Source of the DNA: AE-B3B sp964543295
Lineage (GTDB): Bacteria > Aerophobota > Aerophobia > Aerophobales > AE-B3A
Assembly (NCBI GenBank): GCA_964543295.1
Contig: CAZIXA010000014.1
Span: forward strand, 1 to 56,468
Length of the DNA: 56,468 nt
Direction: 5' to 3'
Below, in pieces: positions 23,382-31,719 of this stretch. Each line of letters begins with the position of its first letter. Position 1 is the stretch's first letter. The notes below the pieces were generated by a model, which was not told the DNA's origin, ran no database searches, and saw only the letters and a program-made list of their open reading frames with translations. The translations under genes were made by a program, and so were the position numbers.

Positions 23382-23594
23382 TTACATCGCAAGAGAGGCT
23401 AGCATCTCAAGGAGCTCTTCCGCCTCTTCTTTCTTAACTTTGCTTATGGCAAACCCCGCATGCAATAAGACATAATCTCCCACTTTTACCTCATCTAAAA
23501 GGAGGAGACTCACCTTCCTTTTCACCCCCCCTACCTCTCCAATTCCTAATTTACCCTTAATTTCTATTATTTTTACCGGGATAGCTATGCACAC
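23382..23594 (-). CDS. hypC: Hydrogenase maturation chaperone HypC
   Basis: HypC binds HypD and the hydrogenase large-subunit precursor and carries the Fe(CN)2CO unit. This 70-residue protein has the essential N-terminal Met-Cys (MCIAIPVKIIEI), the VGDYVLLHAGFAISKV segment and a C-terminal acidic helix. Its start overlaps the hypF end by ten bases. Confidence 0.95.
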   Translation of the reverse strand: MCIAIPVKIIEIKGKLGIGEVGGVKRKVSLLLLDEVKVGDYVLLHAGFAISKVKKEEAEELLEMLASLAM

Positions 23595-25939
23595 TTTCTG
23601 CTCCTGGTGTGAGCGATTACTGCCTGGCCTAAAGAGATCCCCCCATCGTTAGGAGGGACCTGATGATGAGTATAGACTGAGAATTCAGTTTTGGTCAAAA
23701 GATCACAGGTTTTTTCCAAAAGGTAGACATTTTGAAAAACTCCTCCACTCAAGGCGACTTCGTTCAAGCTCTGTTTTTCCCTAATTTTCTTACAGGTTTG
23801 AAGGATGACCCTGGCTATGGTATTGTGGAAGCGAGCAGCGATAACTTCTTTCCTTTCATGATTTATTAAATCAGAGACTACGGATGCGATAATAGCTTTC
23901 GGATCAATGAGGATAATTTTTTCTTGAGAGCTAATTTCAAAAGGGTAGCTACCCTTTTCTTTGTCCTCCACCAACATCTCTAGCTCAATGGCTGCCTGAC
24001 CCTCGTAATTTACCCTATCTCTGAGGCCTGTCAAGGCAGAGACAGCATCAAATAATCTACCCATAGATGAGGTAAGAGGTGAGTTAACTCCTTTTTTTAT
24101 GATCTTCAAAAGAAGCATTATTTTATCTTTCTTTAAAGTTTCAAGAAAAGGAAGGGGAAGACTCAGAAAATCAGGTCCATAGACCCCATTGAGGTAGGTC
24201 ACCGCCATCCTCCAGGGTTCTTTGATAGCCATTTCACCCCCCGGCAGGGGCAGGTATTTTAGCTGAGCTACCCGGGTGAACCCTGTTAAATCGGCCACCA
24301 AAAACTCCCCTCCCCAGATTCGCCTATCGGTTCCCAGACCAACTCCATCAAAAGCTACCCCAATTACCTTGCTTTCGGAGTGGTTGTCTATTAAGCAGCT
24401 TACAATATGGGCGTGATGATGCTGGACAGGAATAAGCTCAGGCTTAAACGATGTATTCTGGCAATACTCCTGGGCAAATTTGGTGGAGAGATAATCAGGA
24501 TGTAAGTCGCAGGCAACTATTCGGGGCGAAGCATGAAATATCCTCAAAAAATGGTCTATTCCCTCTTCAAAGGAAGTAAGGGCAGAAAGATTTTCAAGAT
24601 CCCCAATGTGATGGCTGAGAAAGGCATAATTTCGGGTAGCCAGACAGAAGGTATTCTTAAGCTCCCCTCCCACAGCCAGAACGGGCTCTTTAAAAAAAAA
24701 GTTCACTTTCATAGGCTGGGGCACATATCCCCTGCTGCGTCGAATAATCATCTCCTGGTTATTGAAGATTCTGGTTACGGAGTCATCAATTCTCGTCTGG
24801 ATTTTTCGGTTGTGGACAAGAAAATAGTCGGTTATCCCACCCAGTTTTTTGAAGGCATCTTTATTCTTATAAGCTATAGGCTCATCCGAGATATTACCAC
24901 TGGTCATAACCAAAACCATGCCAGCCTCCCGCAATAAAAGATAATGAAGAGGCGTATAAGGAAGCATCATTCCCAGGCATTTATTATTGGGTGCTATTTC
25001 ATCCGGTAGCCGGCAGTCTTTTTTCTTCCTCAGGATAAGGATAGGTCTTCGAGGCGACAGGAGGAGTCTTTGCTCGTATTCATTGACCCGACAAAACTCT
25101 TTTATTTTCTCCACGTCCAAAGCCATAAGGGCAAATGGCTTGTCTTCCCGGTATTTTCTTTTTCGCAAAGTTTCAACCGAAGTCTTATTAGCCGCATCGC
25201 AGGCAAGGTGAAAACCTCCTAATCCCTTGACAGCCACAATATATCCCTTTTTGAGAAGGCCGGCTGAGGTCTTTATGGGATCGAAACTATGAATTTTCCT
25301 TCCTTTATTATCAAATAAGCTAACCCGGGGACCACAAACTCTACAGGCATTGGGCTGAGCATGGAACCTTCGATTAAGGGGATCATCATATTCTGACTGA
25401 CATTCCGGACATAGCTTAAACTCCCTCATGGTAGTGCGGGCCCTATCATAAGGGATGTTCTCAATAATAGAAAAACGTGGTCCGCAATTGGTACAGTTAA
25501 TGAAGGGGTACTGGTACCTCCGATCGGCTTTATCAAAAAGCTCACGCAGGCAATCAGGACAGACTGAAATATCAGGTGAGATAAGGGTAAATTTTTCTTT
25601 TTCCTTTTTGCTTTTTTTTATCTCAAAATGATGATAGCCTATGGGGGGAAGCTTACGGCAGTCTATTTTCTCGATTAAAGCTAAAGGAGGAGCATCGAGA
25701 GTTATATGCTCTAAAAAATCAGCCGTCTTTTTTCCTTCCCCCTCTACCTCTATTTTGACTCCAGAGGTATCATTTAAGACAAAACCAGATAGGGAAAATC
25801 TAGTAGCCAGAGAATAAATAAAAGGTCGAAAGCCTACTCCTTGCACTATTCCCGTAATATGTATGAAAAGTCTCTTTGACTTTTCCTTCTGTCGTTTTTT
25901 CTTTCTTTCAGTCAAAATCCTATTCATTTTTAAAGGCAT
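23585..25939 (-). CDS. hypF: Carbamoyltransferase HypF
   Basis: HypF turns carbamoyl phosphate and ATP into a carbamoyl-adenylate and passes it to HypE for cyanide ligand synthesis. The 784-residue protein has all four parts in order: an acylphosphatase domain (HITGIVQGVGFRPFIYSLA, about 27-115), two zinc-finger blocks (CPDC-x18-CTNC and CPEC-x18-CRVC), a YrdC-like domain (GYIVAVKGLGGFHLACDA to about 380), and a Kae1-like domain with VQHHHAHI and FDGVGLG. The start is ambiguous: 25939 or the Met at 25927; both overlap the preceding protease gene. Confidence 0.97.
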   Translation of the reverse strand: MPLKMNRILTERKKKRQKEKSKRLFIHITGIVQGVGFRPFIYSLATRFSLSGFVLNDTSGVKIEVEGEGKKTADFLEHITLDAPPLALIEKIDCRKLPPIGYHHFEIKKSKKEKEKFTLISPDISVCPDCLRELFDKADRRYQYPFINCTNCGPRFSIIENIPYDRARTTMREFKLCPECQSEYDDPLNRRFHAQPNACRVCGPRVSLFDNKGRKIHSFDPIKTSAGLLKKGYIVAVKGLGGFHLACDAANKTSVETLRKRKYREDKPFALMALDVEKIKEFCRVNEYEQRLLLSPRRPILILRKKKDCRLPDEIAPNNKCLGMMLPYTPLHYLLLREAGMVLVMTSGNISDEPIAYKNKDAFKKLGGITDYFLVHNRKIQTRIDDSVTRIFNNQEMIIRRSRGYVPQPMKVNFFFKEPVLAVGGELKNTFCLATRNYAFLSHHIGDLENLSALTSFEEGIDHFLRIFHASPRIVACDLHPDYLSTKFAQEYCQNTSFKPELIPVQHHHAHIVSCLIDNHSESKVIGVAFDGVGLGTDRRIWGGEFLVADLTGFTRVAQLKYLPLPGGEMAIKEPWRMAVTYLNGVYGPDFLSLPLPFLETLKKDKIMLLLKIIKKGVNSPLTSSMGRLFDAVSALTGLRDRVNYEGQAAIELEMLVEDKEKGSYPFEISSQEKIILIDPKAIIASVVSDLINHERKEVIAARFHNTIARVILQTCKKIREKQSLNEVALSGGVFQNVYLLEKTCDLLTKTEFSVYTHHQVPPNDGGISLGQAVIAHTRSRKCA

Positions 25940-26447
25940 TTTTCTGGAAGAAATCAGCCAGATCGCTTAAAGTCTTTTTTACCTCAAGGCTTAATTTTTC
26001 TCCCAATTTGATAGATTTGGGTTGGATGCCAAGCAGGTAAATCTTAGCTTGGGTTTCTTTCTCTAAATAGGAACCAAGAAATCTCAAGGAGAGACGGTGA
26101 GTAGAAAAGCTACCCTGAGGAATTTGCCGGATAGGAAAAAGCTTTATGGTCCCTGGACGGCTGCCAAAATCGACCACATCCACAATGATTACTAAATTTG
26201 GTTTCAGGTTGGCAATGGGGACGAGGTAATCTTCCGGCAGCTCTCCTCCATCGAATAAGAAAATTTCTTTTCTTATATCTGGCAGCCTCTTTTTAAAAAT
26301 TTCAATTAATCCAGGGCCAGCTGCGTCATCCCCTCTTATCCTATTACCAACTCCCAGAAGGACGATTTTTCCCTTGAGTTCGTCTCTCAGTGTCTGGAAC
26401 GGCAAAATATTGATACTCGATTTATCCTTAAAATAATTGTTTTTCAT
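25920..26447 (-). CDS. Hydrogenase maturation protease (HyaD/HycI family)
   Basis: These proteases bind nickel at the finished [NiFe] site and clip the C-terminal tail of the large subunit. The 175-residue protein has LLGVGNRIRGDDAAGPGLIE with the Glu/Asp metal position, DGGELPEDY with the second Asp, and FSTHRLSL with the His. It lies upstream of hypF and overlaps it. A different protease gene (39161) accompanies the mvhA gene, so this one may serve a second hydrogenase elsewhere in the genome. hypA and hypB are absent from the window. Confidence 0.87.
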   Translation of the reverse strand: MKNNYFKDKSSINILPFQTLRDELKGKIVLLGVGNRIRGDDAAGPGLIEIFKKRLPDIRKEIFLFDGGELPEDYLVPIANLKPNLVIIVDVVDFGSRPGTIKLFPIRQIPQGSFSTHRLSLRFLGSYLEKETQAKIYLLGIQPKSIKLGEKLSLEVKKTLSDLADFFQKNAFKNE

Positions 26448-26480
26448 GTTTTTGGGAAATTTTGAACTCAGGAAGCCATG

Positions 26481-27374
26481 CTATTTTGGCCACTGCCTTT
26501 TTGGAAAATAATTATAAGCAAGAAAATATTGGTTAATTACAGCATTAGGCCATCTACTAACTATTACCATTTTTTTCTTTTTCAACCATCTACGTGAATC
26601 TACATATTTGGAAAAATTAATAAAATCTTTGTAGCTTCCTTCAAATCTTTTAGGCCAATTTTTGGCCAGGGGATGGCCTGGATTTTTGATGCTTTTACTT
26701 AATTCTTGGTATCTTTCAGACATATCTTTTACTTTAAGTTTTTCGCCAATTTTTTCATACACAACTTCTGGCTTTAGCCTCTCCCATCCCAAGGGTAAAG
26801 ACCCATGTCCACCCCATTGAACGTTTATTCCTGCCCTCTGATAATGCAGGTTAGCATCCTTAACCGCCTCTTCTGTAGAAAGCAAAGCTCTATGAAAATA
26901 TGTGTATACCCCGGTTACTTTCCAGCTATTTCGGTCAAATTCTATCCATACCACTTCATGATCCGAGGGATCATTATCCCCTGGATGGTCAATATCGTCG
27001 TCCCAGAAAAGGTTATAAGCAACAATCGGTTTTTCCGGATGAACTACTGCTACCAGATCCTTAAGGCCGAAAAACTCCTCTGGGTTTACATACAGCCTTG
27101 GAGCATACTTATTTGCCAGTTTTAGATCATCCTCTGATGCGCTGCGGGGAGGGTCTGATTTCAACACCACTTCATATTCACCGCTTGCTTCCATTAATCT
27201 TCTCATCAGGTGGTAGGCGTAGCCAAGGCGGTAATGATACAGAATATTGTTGGGATTTAACTGTAAACCTTTTCTATAGTTCTCAATGGCGCTTTCAAAA
27301 ACGACCGGATTTCTTCCGTGGGCATCATACATATCCAGGTACATATCTCCTTTTTCAAAATAGTTTTTACTCAT
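26481..27374 (-). CDS. TPR-containing hypothetical protein
   Basis: This 297-residue protein has N-terminal tetratricopeptide-like repeats (about residues 20-70: IENYRKGLQLNPNNILYHYRLGYAYHLM) followed by a domain of about 190 residues that I do not recognise with certainty. It has aspartate-rich DDDIDHPGDNDPSDHE, WIEFD, a YTYFHRALL segment and GGHGSLPLGWE, reminiscent of the HEGDWE-type motif of Vps62-like proteins. No signal peptide is visible. It overlaps the small gene upstream by eight bases. No clear link to hydrogenase maturation is evident. Confidence 0.5.
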   Translation of the reverse strand: MSKNYFEKGDMYLDMYDAHGRNPVVFESAIENYRKGLQLNPNNILYHYRLGYAYHLMRRLMEASGEYEVVLKSDPPRSASEDDLKLANKYAPRLYVNPEEFFGLKDLVAVVHPEKPIVAYNLFWDDDIDHPGDNDPSDHEVVWIEFDRNSWKVTGVYTYFHRALLSTEEAVKDANLHYQRAGINVQWGGHGSLPLGWERLKPEVVYEKIGEKLKVKDMSERYQELSKSIKNPGHPLAKNWPKRFEGSYKDFINFSKYVDSRRWLKKKKMVIVSRWPNAVINQYFLAYNYFPKRQWPK

Positions 27375-27564
27375 CTTCCACTTTTTCTAACGGTATAGTT
27401 TTTCCTTCCCGGAGGTTCTTCAGGGCTTCCTGCTCCATTCTTTGCAAAGCTTTCCCCCAGGTTGGATTAAGTTCAAAGAATAAAGCTTCTTTTTCATCAT
27501 CGGGAAGTTTGGATATAGCTTCCTTAAGCTCCTCAAGGCCAATCTCAATCTTTACTTTACTCAT
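27367..27564 (-). CDS. Small acidic helical protein, antitoxin-like
   Basis: This 65-residue protein is acidic and helical (IEIGLEELKEAISKLPDDEKEAL) with a pattern resembling small antitoxin-like proteins such as those with addiction-module composition; I cannot name a family. It precedes and overlaps the TPR gene by eight bases, so their products are probably coupled. The ATG follows AGAGGTG. Confidence 0.4.
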   Translation of the reverse strand: MSKVKIEIGLEELKEAISKLPDDEKEALFFELNPTWGKALQRMEQEALKNLREGKTIPLEKVEDE

Positions 27565-27814
27565 TTTTCACCTCTTAAATTTAGCTCCCTATGAGCCTCT
27601 TTTTCTCTTAGTATCCCTATAGATCCTTAATTTAGCCTGATTTTGTCTATCCCGGAGTTCTAAAAATAGGGTTACCTTGTCATCTTTACTCTAAAGACTC
27701 GTTAAATTCCCAAAGATATTTGTCAATCAGCGTGAAATCTTGATTTAGCCCAATTCCAATAGCGTTAACCAGGATTGATACGTTTCGCCCAACAGAAATC
27801 GAACAGTCATGCTC
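27565..27814. other. Intergenic region upstream of the RRM gene
   Basis: This 250-bp stretch between divergent units shows no gene. No clear leftward promoter for the small acidic protein is seen beyond a TTGACA without a good -10. Confidence 0.4.
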
Positions 27815-27842
27815 TTGACAAAAAAATGGCGTATAGTATAAT
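27815..27842 (+). promoter_or_regulatory. Promoter of the RRM gene
   Basis: TTGACA (27815-27820) and TATAAT (27837-27842) are 16 bp apart. Transcription should begin near 27849, giving a leader of about 210 nt before the gene at 28059, unusually long for this window. Confidence 0.7.
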
Positions 27843-28023
27843 TAATCTGTGAGTCTCGTACAGAGCATGTGAACACGAAGAATAGTGCATGAAGATCAGA
27901 TAGTGACCATTTCTAAGCCTAGCGTCCGCTTCTTTATGTCTCATCCTTTGAAGCCATCCGTGCTACTGACCGTCTAAAATCTCATAAAAAGACCTTAGAC
28001 TAAGAGACGCAAATAAACATTGT

Positions 28024-28045
28024 GTTTTTGGTAATGCTCAAAAAC
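28024..28045 (+). promoter_or_regulatory. Leader hairpin before the RRM ribosome binding site
   Basis: GTTTTTG (28024-28030) and CAAAAAC (28039-28045) form a 7-bp stem with an 8-nt loop, ending two bases before AAGGAGG (28047-28053). It is the last element of a 210-nt leader and could affect translation. Confidence 0.4.
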
Positions 28046-28058
28046 CAAGGAGGAAACA

Positions 28059-28349
28059 ATGAGCAAAACCCTGTACGTAGGAAATCTACCGTACACAACC
28101 ACGATAGAGGAGCTGAAGGGTCTCTTCAGCGAATATAATACTGAGGATGTCAAAGTTATCACGGATCGCGACTCAGGTCGCTCCCGTGGATTTGGCTTTG
28201 TACACTTCAACTATGATGGAGAGGCCGAAAAAGCGATCAAAGCTCTTAACGGCTATTCGCTAGGAGATAGAAAGATCGTAGTGAACGAAGCGCGTCCCCG
28301 GACGAATCGGAACTCTGGAGGGTCCGACCGATCCTTCAACAGGTGGTAA
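28059..28349 (+). CDS. RNA recognition motif (RRM) protein
   Basis: This 96-residue protein is a single RRM: RNP2 as LYVGNLPY (residues 4-11) and RNP1 as SRGFGFVHF (about 43-51), with the expected beta-alpha-beta order and a short Arg/Ser/Gly tail. Bacterial Rbp proteins of this type bind RNA and are often induced by cold. The long leader (about 210 nt) from the promoter at 27815 would fit post-transcriptional control. It stands alone, with AAGGAGG before the ATG. Confidence 0.93.
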   Translation: MSKTLYVGNLPYTTTIEELKGLFSEYNTEDVKVITDRDSGRSRGFGFVHFNYDGEAEKAIKALNGYSLGDRKIVVNEARPRTNRNSGGSDRSFNRW

Positions 28350-28374
28350 CAGATCAGTAAGAATCATAAGGTCC

Positions 28375-28401
28375 TGCCGTTGGTGGCTGACGCCAACGGC
28401 A
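28375..28401 (+). terminator. Stem-loop after the RRM gene
   Basis: TGCCGTTGG (28375-28383) and CCAACGGCA (28393-28401) form a perfect 9-bp stem with a 9-nt loop, 26 bp after the RRM stop. It lacks a clear U tract, so termination by this element alone is uncertain. Confidence 0.45.
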
Positions 28402-28552
28402 CGCTAGGCAATATGGCGATAACGAACTTTTGACTTATTCCCTACCTGTGGATCCTCTACTCTTTACTTTGGTCAATTCCCCTTGAGTTTTGATAATTTA
28501 TTTCTAGTCTTTCACCTTTTTGATTCTTCAATTACGTCCTGTAAAAATAACT

Positions 28553-28900
28553 TCATTTCTCAATTTCTACAAGCATTTTTCTTATAAGTGGCTTCACCCC
28601 GGGTAAATTTTTCTTCACTATTTGCCATACAATTTTAAAGTCGATACCAAAGTATTTATGAGTAACAATGTTTCGCAAACCTACCATTCTTTTCCAGGGA
28701 ATCTCAGGATATTTATTTCTTGTGCCAATAGGGATGTTTTTTGAAGCTTCCCCTATTACTTCAAGATTTCTTATCACAGCATCTAGAGTTTTATCATCCT
28801 CGATAAAATCTTCATAATCTAAACGCCTAACATATTTTCCAATTTTATCTATTGATCCAAGAATATCTTCCAAAAATATCCTGTAAGATCTTTTCATCAC
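28553..28900 (-). CDS. hepT: HepT-like toxin (DUF86)
   Basis: HepT toxins are HEPN-domain RNases that act as the toxin of the HepT/MntA pair, where MntA attaches AMP groups to HepT. The 115-residue protein is all-helical with the HEPN active-site motif RX4HXY seen as RNIVTHKY at about residues 77-84. Its start overlaps the end of the nucleotidyltransferase gene by four bases. Usual order is mntA then hepT, as here. Confidence 0.88.
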   Translation of the reverse strand: MMKRSYRIFLEDILGSIDKIGKYVRRLDYEDFIEDDKTLDAVIRNLEVIGEASKNIPIGTRNKYPEIPWKRMVGLRNIVTHKYFGIDFKIVWQIVKKNLPGVKPLIRKMLVEIEK

Positions 28901-29187
28901 AAGAAGACAACCTCTCTTAGTACTCTATCCTTGATCTTTTCTCTCAAAGCCCCTGTTGTCACTAAATCTACTTTTATACCAAGTATATCTTCAAGGTAAT
29001 AACCAAGGTCGATAAATTCCCAGCCAACTGGCTCGTAAAGTTCTACCAAAATATCCACATCGCTCCTTTTTTTCTGTTCATCCCTAATATAAGAGCCGAA
29101 AATCCCTATTTCTTTGACTTTGTACTTCTCTCTTAACTTCTCCTTATGCTCTGTCAAGACATTTTTTATCTCCCCCAGTGTTTTCAT
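28897..29187 (-). CDS. mntA: MntA-like minimal nucleotidyltransferase antitoxin
   Basis: This 96-residue protein has the nucleotidyltransferase motif GS-X10-DXD (GSYIRDEQKKRSDVDI), which in MntA carries out AMPylation of HepT. A second carboxylate may be in the VDLVT strand. It is the first gene of the pair with HepT. Confidence 0.88.
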   Translation of the reverse strand: MKTLGEIKNVLTEHKEKLREKYKVKEIGIFGSYIRDEQKKRSDVDILVELYEPVGWEFIDLGYYLEDILGIKVDLVTTGALREKIKDRVLREVVFL

Positions 29188-29218
29188 ATTTTACCACCAG
29201 ATTAAAGGTTTAATTAGT

Positions 29219-29368
29219 TTATAATCCAAATTTGTAATCCAAGTTTTTAATGTCTATTTTCTCTCCATCTTCAAACTCCACATAATCAGCCCTGATTTTC
29301 TTTATCCACTTGCCAAGAAGGTTTGATAAAGTTTCTGGAACACCGTTTTTTGATTTCACTATTTCCAT
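29219..29368 (-). CDS. Small hypothetical protein, 49 residues
   Basis: A 49-codon frame starts at ATG 29368, with AAGGA about 11 nt upstream, and ends at TAA 29219. The peptide is charged and looks coding (it includes SNLLGKWIKKIRADYVEFED). I do not recognise it. It lies between the HepT/MntA pair and the PIN/RHH pair and could be an orphan antitoxin or remnant. Confidence 0.35.
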   Translation of the reverse strand: MEIVKSKNGVPETLSNLLGKWIKKIRADYVEFEDGEKIDIKNLDYKFGL

Positions 29369-29440
29369 GCAAAATTTTCCTTACGTAGAACAATTGCGTT
29401 CAACACCCTATTCTGTTTTGAGGTTGATCTTATGCAGATT

Positions 29441-29878
29441 TTAAATAGAACCAGGCATTTCTCTTAAAAATTCAGCAGGGGATAAAATCTTTATACCTTC
29501 ATATTCTTTTAAAGGTAAAAGATGTTGTTTATTTCCAGAGACAATATATTGGGCTTTTCCTTCTACCGCACATTCAAGAATCCGGTTATCATCATCTTTC
29601 TCTTTAATGACTGAGATTTTAACTTTTGGCTGAACTTTCATAGTTTTGTCTTTTATTCTTTTTATGGTTCTTTCGATCTGTTCTTTATTCCAACCAAAGG
29701 CTTCCTCAAGAACTTTCTCTAATTCCCTTAAGATAAAAAGAGAAAAATAAACTTTTATTTCCTCCTTCCAGATTAAATCTAAAACTTCCCTGGGCTTACC
29801 CTTAAAATTTAATCCAGAAACAAAGACATTGGTATCTATCACTATCTTTGGATTTTCAATTTTATTTTCGGTGAGCAT
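29441..29878 (-). CDS. PIN-domain toxin (VapC-like)
   Basis: PIN toxins cut RNA with a metal-dependent acidic site. The 145-residue protein has the first Asp in VIDTNVFVSGL, the central Glu in LRELEKVLEE, and later Asp residues in DDDNRILECAVEG followed by SGNKQHLLPL. Its start overlaps the antitoxin end by 17 bases. It belongs to the putative-toxin PIN group (COG1569-like). Confidence 0.88.
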   Translation of the reverse strand: MLTENKIENPKIVIDTNVFVSGLNFKGKPREVLDLIWKEEIKVYFSLFILRELEKVLEEAFGWNKEQIERTIKRIKDKTMKVQPKVKISVIKEKDDDNRILECAVEGKAQYIVSGNKQHLLPLKEYEGIKILSPAEFLREMPGSI

Positions 29879-30098
29879 TAATGATACTTTCCACTTGATC
29901 TTCGGTAATTCCTTTTTCCCTTGCCTTTATTTCTCCATATCGGTAAATCTTTTTCCATTCCTGTTCTTCAACATATCGCCTTAATGCTTCTCTTATAAGC
30001 TCACTCCTTGTCCTACCTTCCTCTTTCATCACCTCTTTAATTTTCTTTGCCATTTCCGGTGGTACAGATAAGCTTATGGTTTTACTTATTCTTCCCAT
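29862..30098 (-). CDS. Ribbon-helix-helix antitoxin (CopG-like)
   Basis: This 78-residue protein has an N-terminal RHH DNA-binding domain (KTISLSVPPEMAKKIKEVMKEEGRTRSELIREALRRYV) and a C-terminal helical tail (GITEDQVESIINAHRK) that should wrap the PIN toxin. It is the first gene of the pair, with the promoter at 30134-30162. A palindrome TGTTAACA (30121-30128) between the promoter and gene is a candidate operator. Confidence 0.9.
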   Translation of the reverse strand: MGRISKTISLSVPPEMAKKIKEVMKEEGRTRSELIREALRRYVEEQEWKKIYRYGEIKAREKGITEDQVESIINAHRK

Positions 30099-30133
30099 AC
30101 TTCTCTCCTTTGATACTTAGTGTTAACAAATCA

Positions 30134-30162
30134 GATATAGCAAATATAAAAGGGGTTGTCAA
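30134..30162 (-). promoter_or_regulatory. Promoter of the RHH/PIN pair
   Basis: Reading leftward, TTGACA (30157-30162) and TATATC (30134-30139) are 17 bp apart. The palindrome TGTTAACA (30121-30128) lies just downstream, close to the predicted start site. Confidence 0.55.
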
Positions 30163-30244
30163 GAACATCGCGGGACTGTCAATGCACTGATATTATGATA
30201 AGGTGGTATGATTTCTTGACATTAAGTCGCTTGTAAAAATAGAA

Positions 30245-30340
30245 CTATCCTTTTTCTAAAATATCGTGCTTGCCAACCCTAAGCAAAATATAGCCCTCCG
30301 TTGTGATCTGAAAGAAAAACCAGTAATTTGTTAGAAGTTC
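30245..30340 (-). pseudogene. C-terminal relic of a RelE/ParE-type toxin
   Basis: A 31-codon frame encodes YWFFFQITTEGYILLRVGKH followed by a short tail; this matches the final beta hairpin of RelE/ParE-like toxins (Y-x-F, G-x-I-LLRVGKHD). The frame is cut by a stop just upstream and nothing earlier in the gene can be found. It is a decayed toxin in the same strip as two intact pairs. Confidence 0.45.
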
Positions 30341-30457
30341 TTACTTTCTTAGTATGGCAAATGCCAAGAGGGAATGTCAATTTTTAAAGCGTATTTCGGG
30401 ATTCATTTATCTAAGCTTATCGGCTGGTGAGTGTTTAGTTATGAAGTTGCGAGCCTA

Positions 30458-31030
30458 TCATTTTCTTAATTTCTTCAAGAAATTCCATAGAGGAACTTTT
30501 TTCATATATTCTCTATACGCGCCTCCAAACTCCTTTATGTTAAATTCGTCTTCTTTTATGGCTCCCATTCGGAAACAGACAACATCAACTGCACTCAAAA
30601 CTATGGAAAGAATCGATTGAAAAACCAACACCAGAGCAATCGACCAGATAGCCATTCCCAGCCACATAGGATGCCTAATAATCGCATATATCCCAGTATC
30701 CACTACAACAGTAGTTCCATGTGGTGCTAAGACGTGGCCAGCTTTCGATTTACCTTTGTGTTTGAGTTGAATCATTGAGCCAAAAACCAGAAAGGCAGAC
30801 GGAATATATAGAATATAGCCGAGGGTCTGTAACCATGAAATATTGGATCGCGTCCACATTGCCGCTTTGCCAAGGATTAACTCGAGAGTCAAGAGAGTAA
30901 AGAAGATACCTAAGCCTGTATGACTATAAATTTCACCAGTTATATCTTCCCTGGCTGACTGGATTATCCATCTTCCATTAACAATCCATATGATTGCGCA
31001 GATACCAACACAAAGTATATACTTATACAT
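30458..31030 (-). CDS. Isoprenylcysteine carboxyl methyltransferase-like membrane protein
   Basis: The ATG at 31030 follows GGAGGAGGT and gives 190 residues; the ORF is open to 31048. The protein has four or five membrane helices, with the ICMT/PEMT-like core GIYAIIRHPMWLGMAIW and a downstream EDEFNIKEFGGAYREYMKKVP, the SAM-binding pattern of the family. In bacteria these proteins methylate lipids or unidentified substrates. It stands alone in the accessory strip. Confidence 0.8.
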   Translation of the reverse strand: MYKYILCVGICAIIWIVNGRWIIQSAREDITGEIYSHTGLGIFFTLLTLELILGKAAMWTRSNISWLQTLGYILYIPSAFLVFGSMIQLKHKGKSKAGHVLAPHGTTVVVDTGIYAIIRHPMWLGMAIWSIALVLVFQSILSIVLSAVDVVCFRMGAIKEDEFNIKEFGGAYREYMKKVPLWNFLKKLRK

Positions 31031-31048
31031 CTTTTTTACCTCCTCCAT

Positions 31049-31229
31049 AGCTTATCTCTCTTTCCACCTAAGACCCCATCCGTAAGGTCAGGGTAGTTCA
31101 CTACACTCCCTTTCTATTTATTTAGATTGACCAGGTTATTAATTCTTGCGTCCCGAAGCCGATTGCGTATAATATTCCAAGTGTATCTGAAGTCCAGTCT
31201 TTAGGCAGGACTTGGGCGATATGCGTCTT
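31049..31229. other. Intergenic region between the ICMT-like gene and the ORF-3 fragment
   Basis: These 181 bases contain no gene. A rightward TTGCGT/TATAAT pair with 16-bp spacing near 31146-31173 and an AAGTCC/GGACTT inverted repeat (31190-31213) are visible, but no gene follows on that strand. Confidence 0.3.
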
Positions 31230-31547
31230 CTACCCAAATGTAATTTTTCGGCGTTTATCAGGATCATCAAAACTAACCTCTTTTACATCAAAATGTTCTG
31301 GATCAAATTCACTCCCAACCCATTCTATCATAACCTCGTATTCCTCATTATCGGGATCGTTTATGATTTCCAGAAAACTTTCATATCCCCAGATACCTCC
31401 ACAATCTTCAGGCGGACATGCTCGTTTTCCGGCAATACATATGGGGTAATCAATATTTTTATCTCGAGGAAGTATCTTCTCCAATTTTATTATGTGCTCC
31501 CAATTATCGCCAAAATCATATGTGTAATCTGCCGATCTATTTCCCAT
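31230..31547 (-). pseudogene. Truncated plasmid pRiA4b ORF-3-like protein
   Basis: The 105-residue frame holds the C-terminal half of the pRiA4b ORF-3 family: YTYDFGDNWEHIIKLEKI, CIAGKRACPPEDCGGIWGYE and EWVGSEFDPEHFD. The family normally has about 180 or more residues with an N-terminal half that is missing here. The frame is open another 30 or so codons upstream of the ATG but that part lacks the family pattern. It is likely a remnant; the family's function is unknown. Confidence 0.65.
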
Positions 31548-31719
31548 AGAAAAATAGTCAGCTATTTCTGGCTCAAAACTAAGGTTTAGTGAAAATCCAA
31601 TTTCTGAAAATTTTAATGATTTCTTAGTTAGTTTTTATACTTAAATCTTCAATAATCTGCGTTTATCTGTGTCCAAAAAGGAAATTCGTATACTATCAAG
31701 TTCAAGGTTTTCAGCAGGT

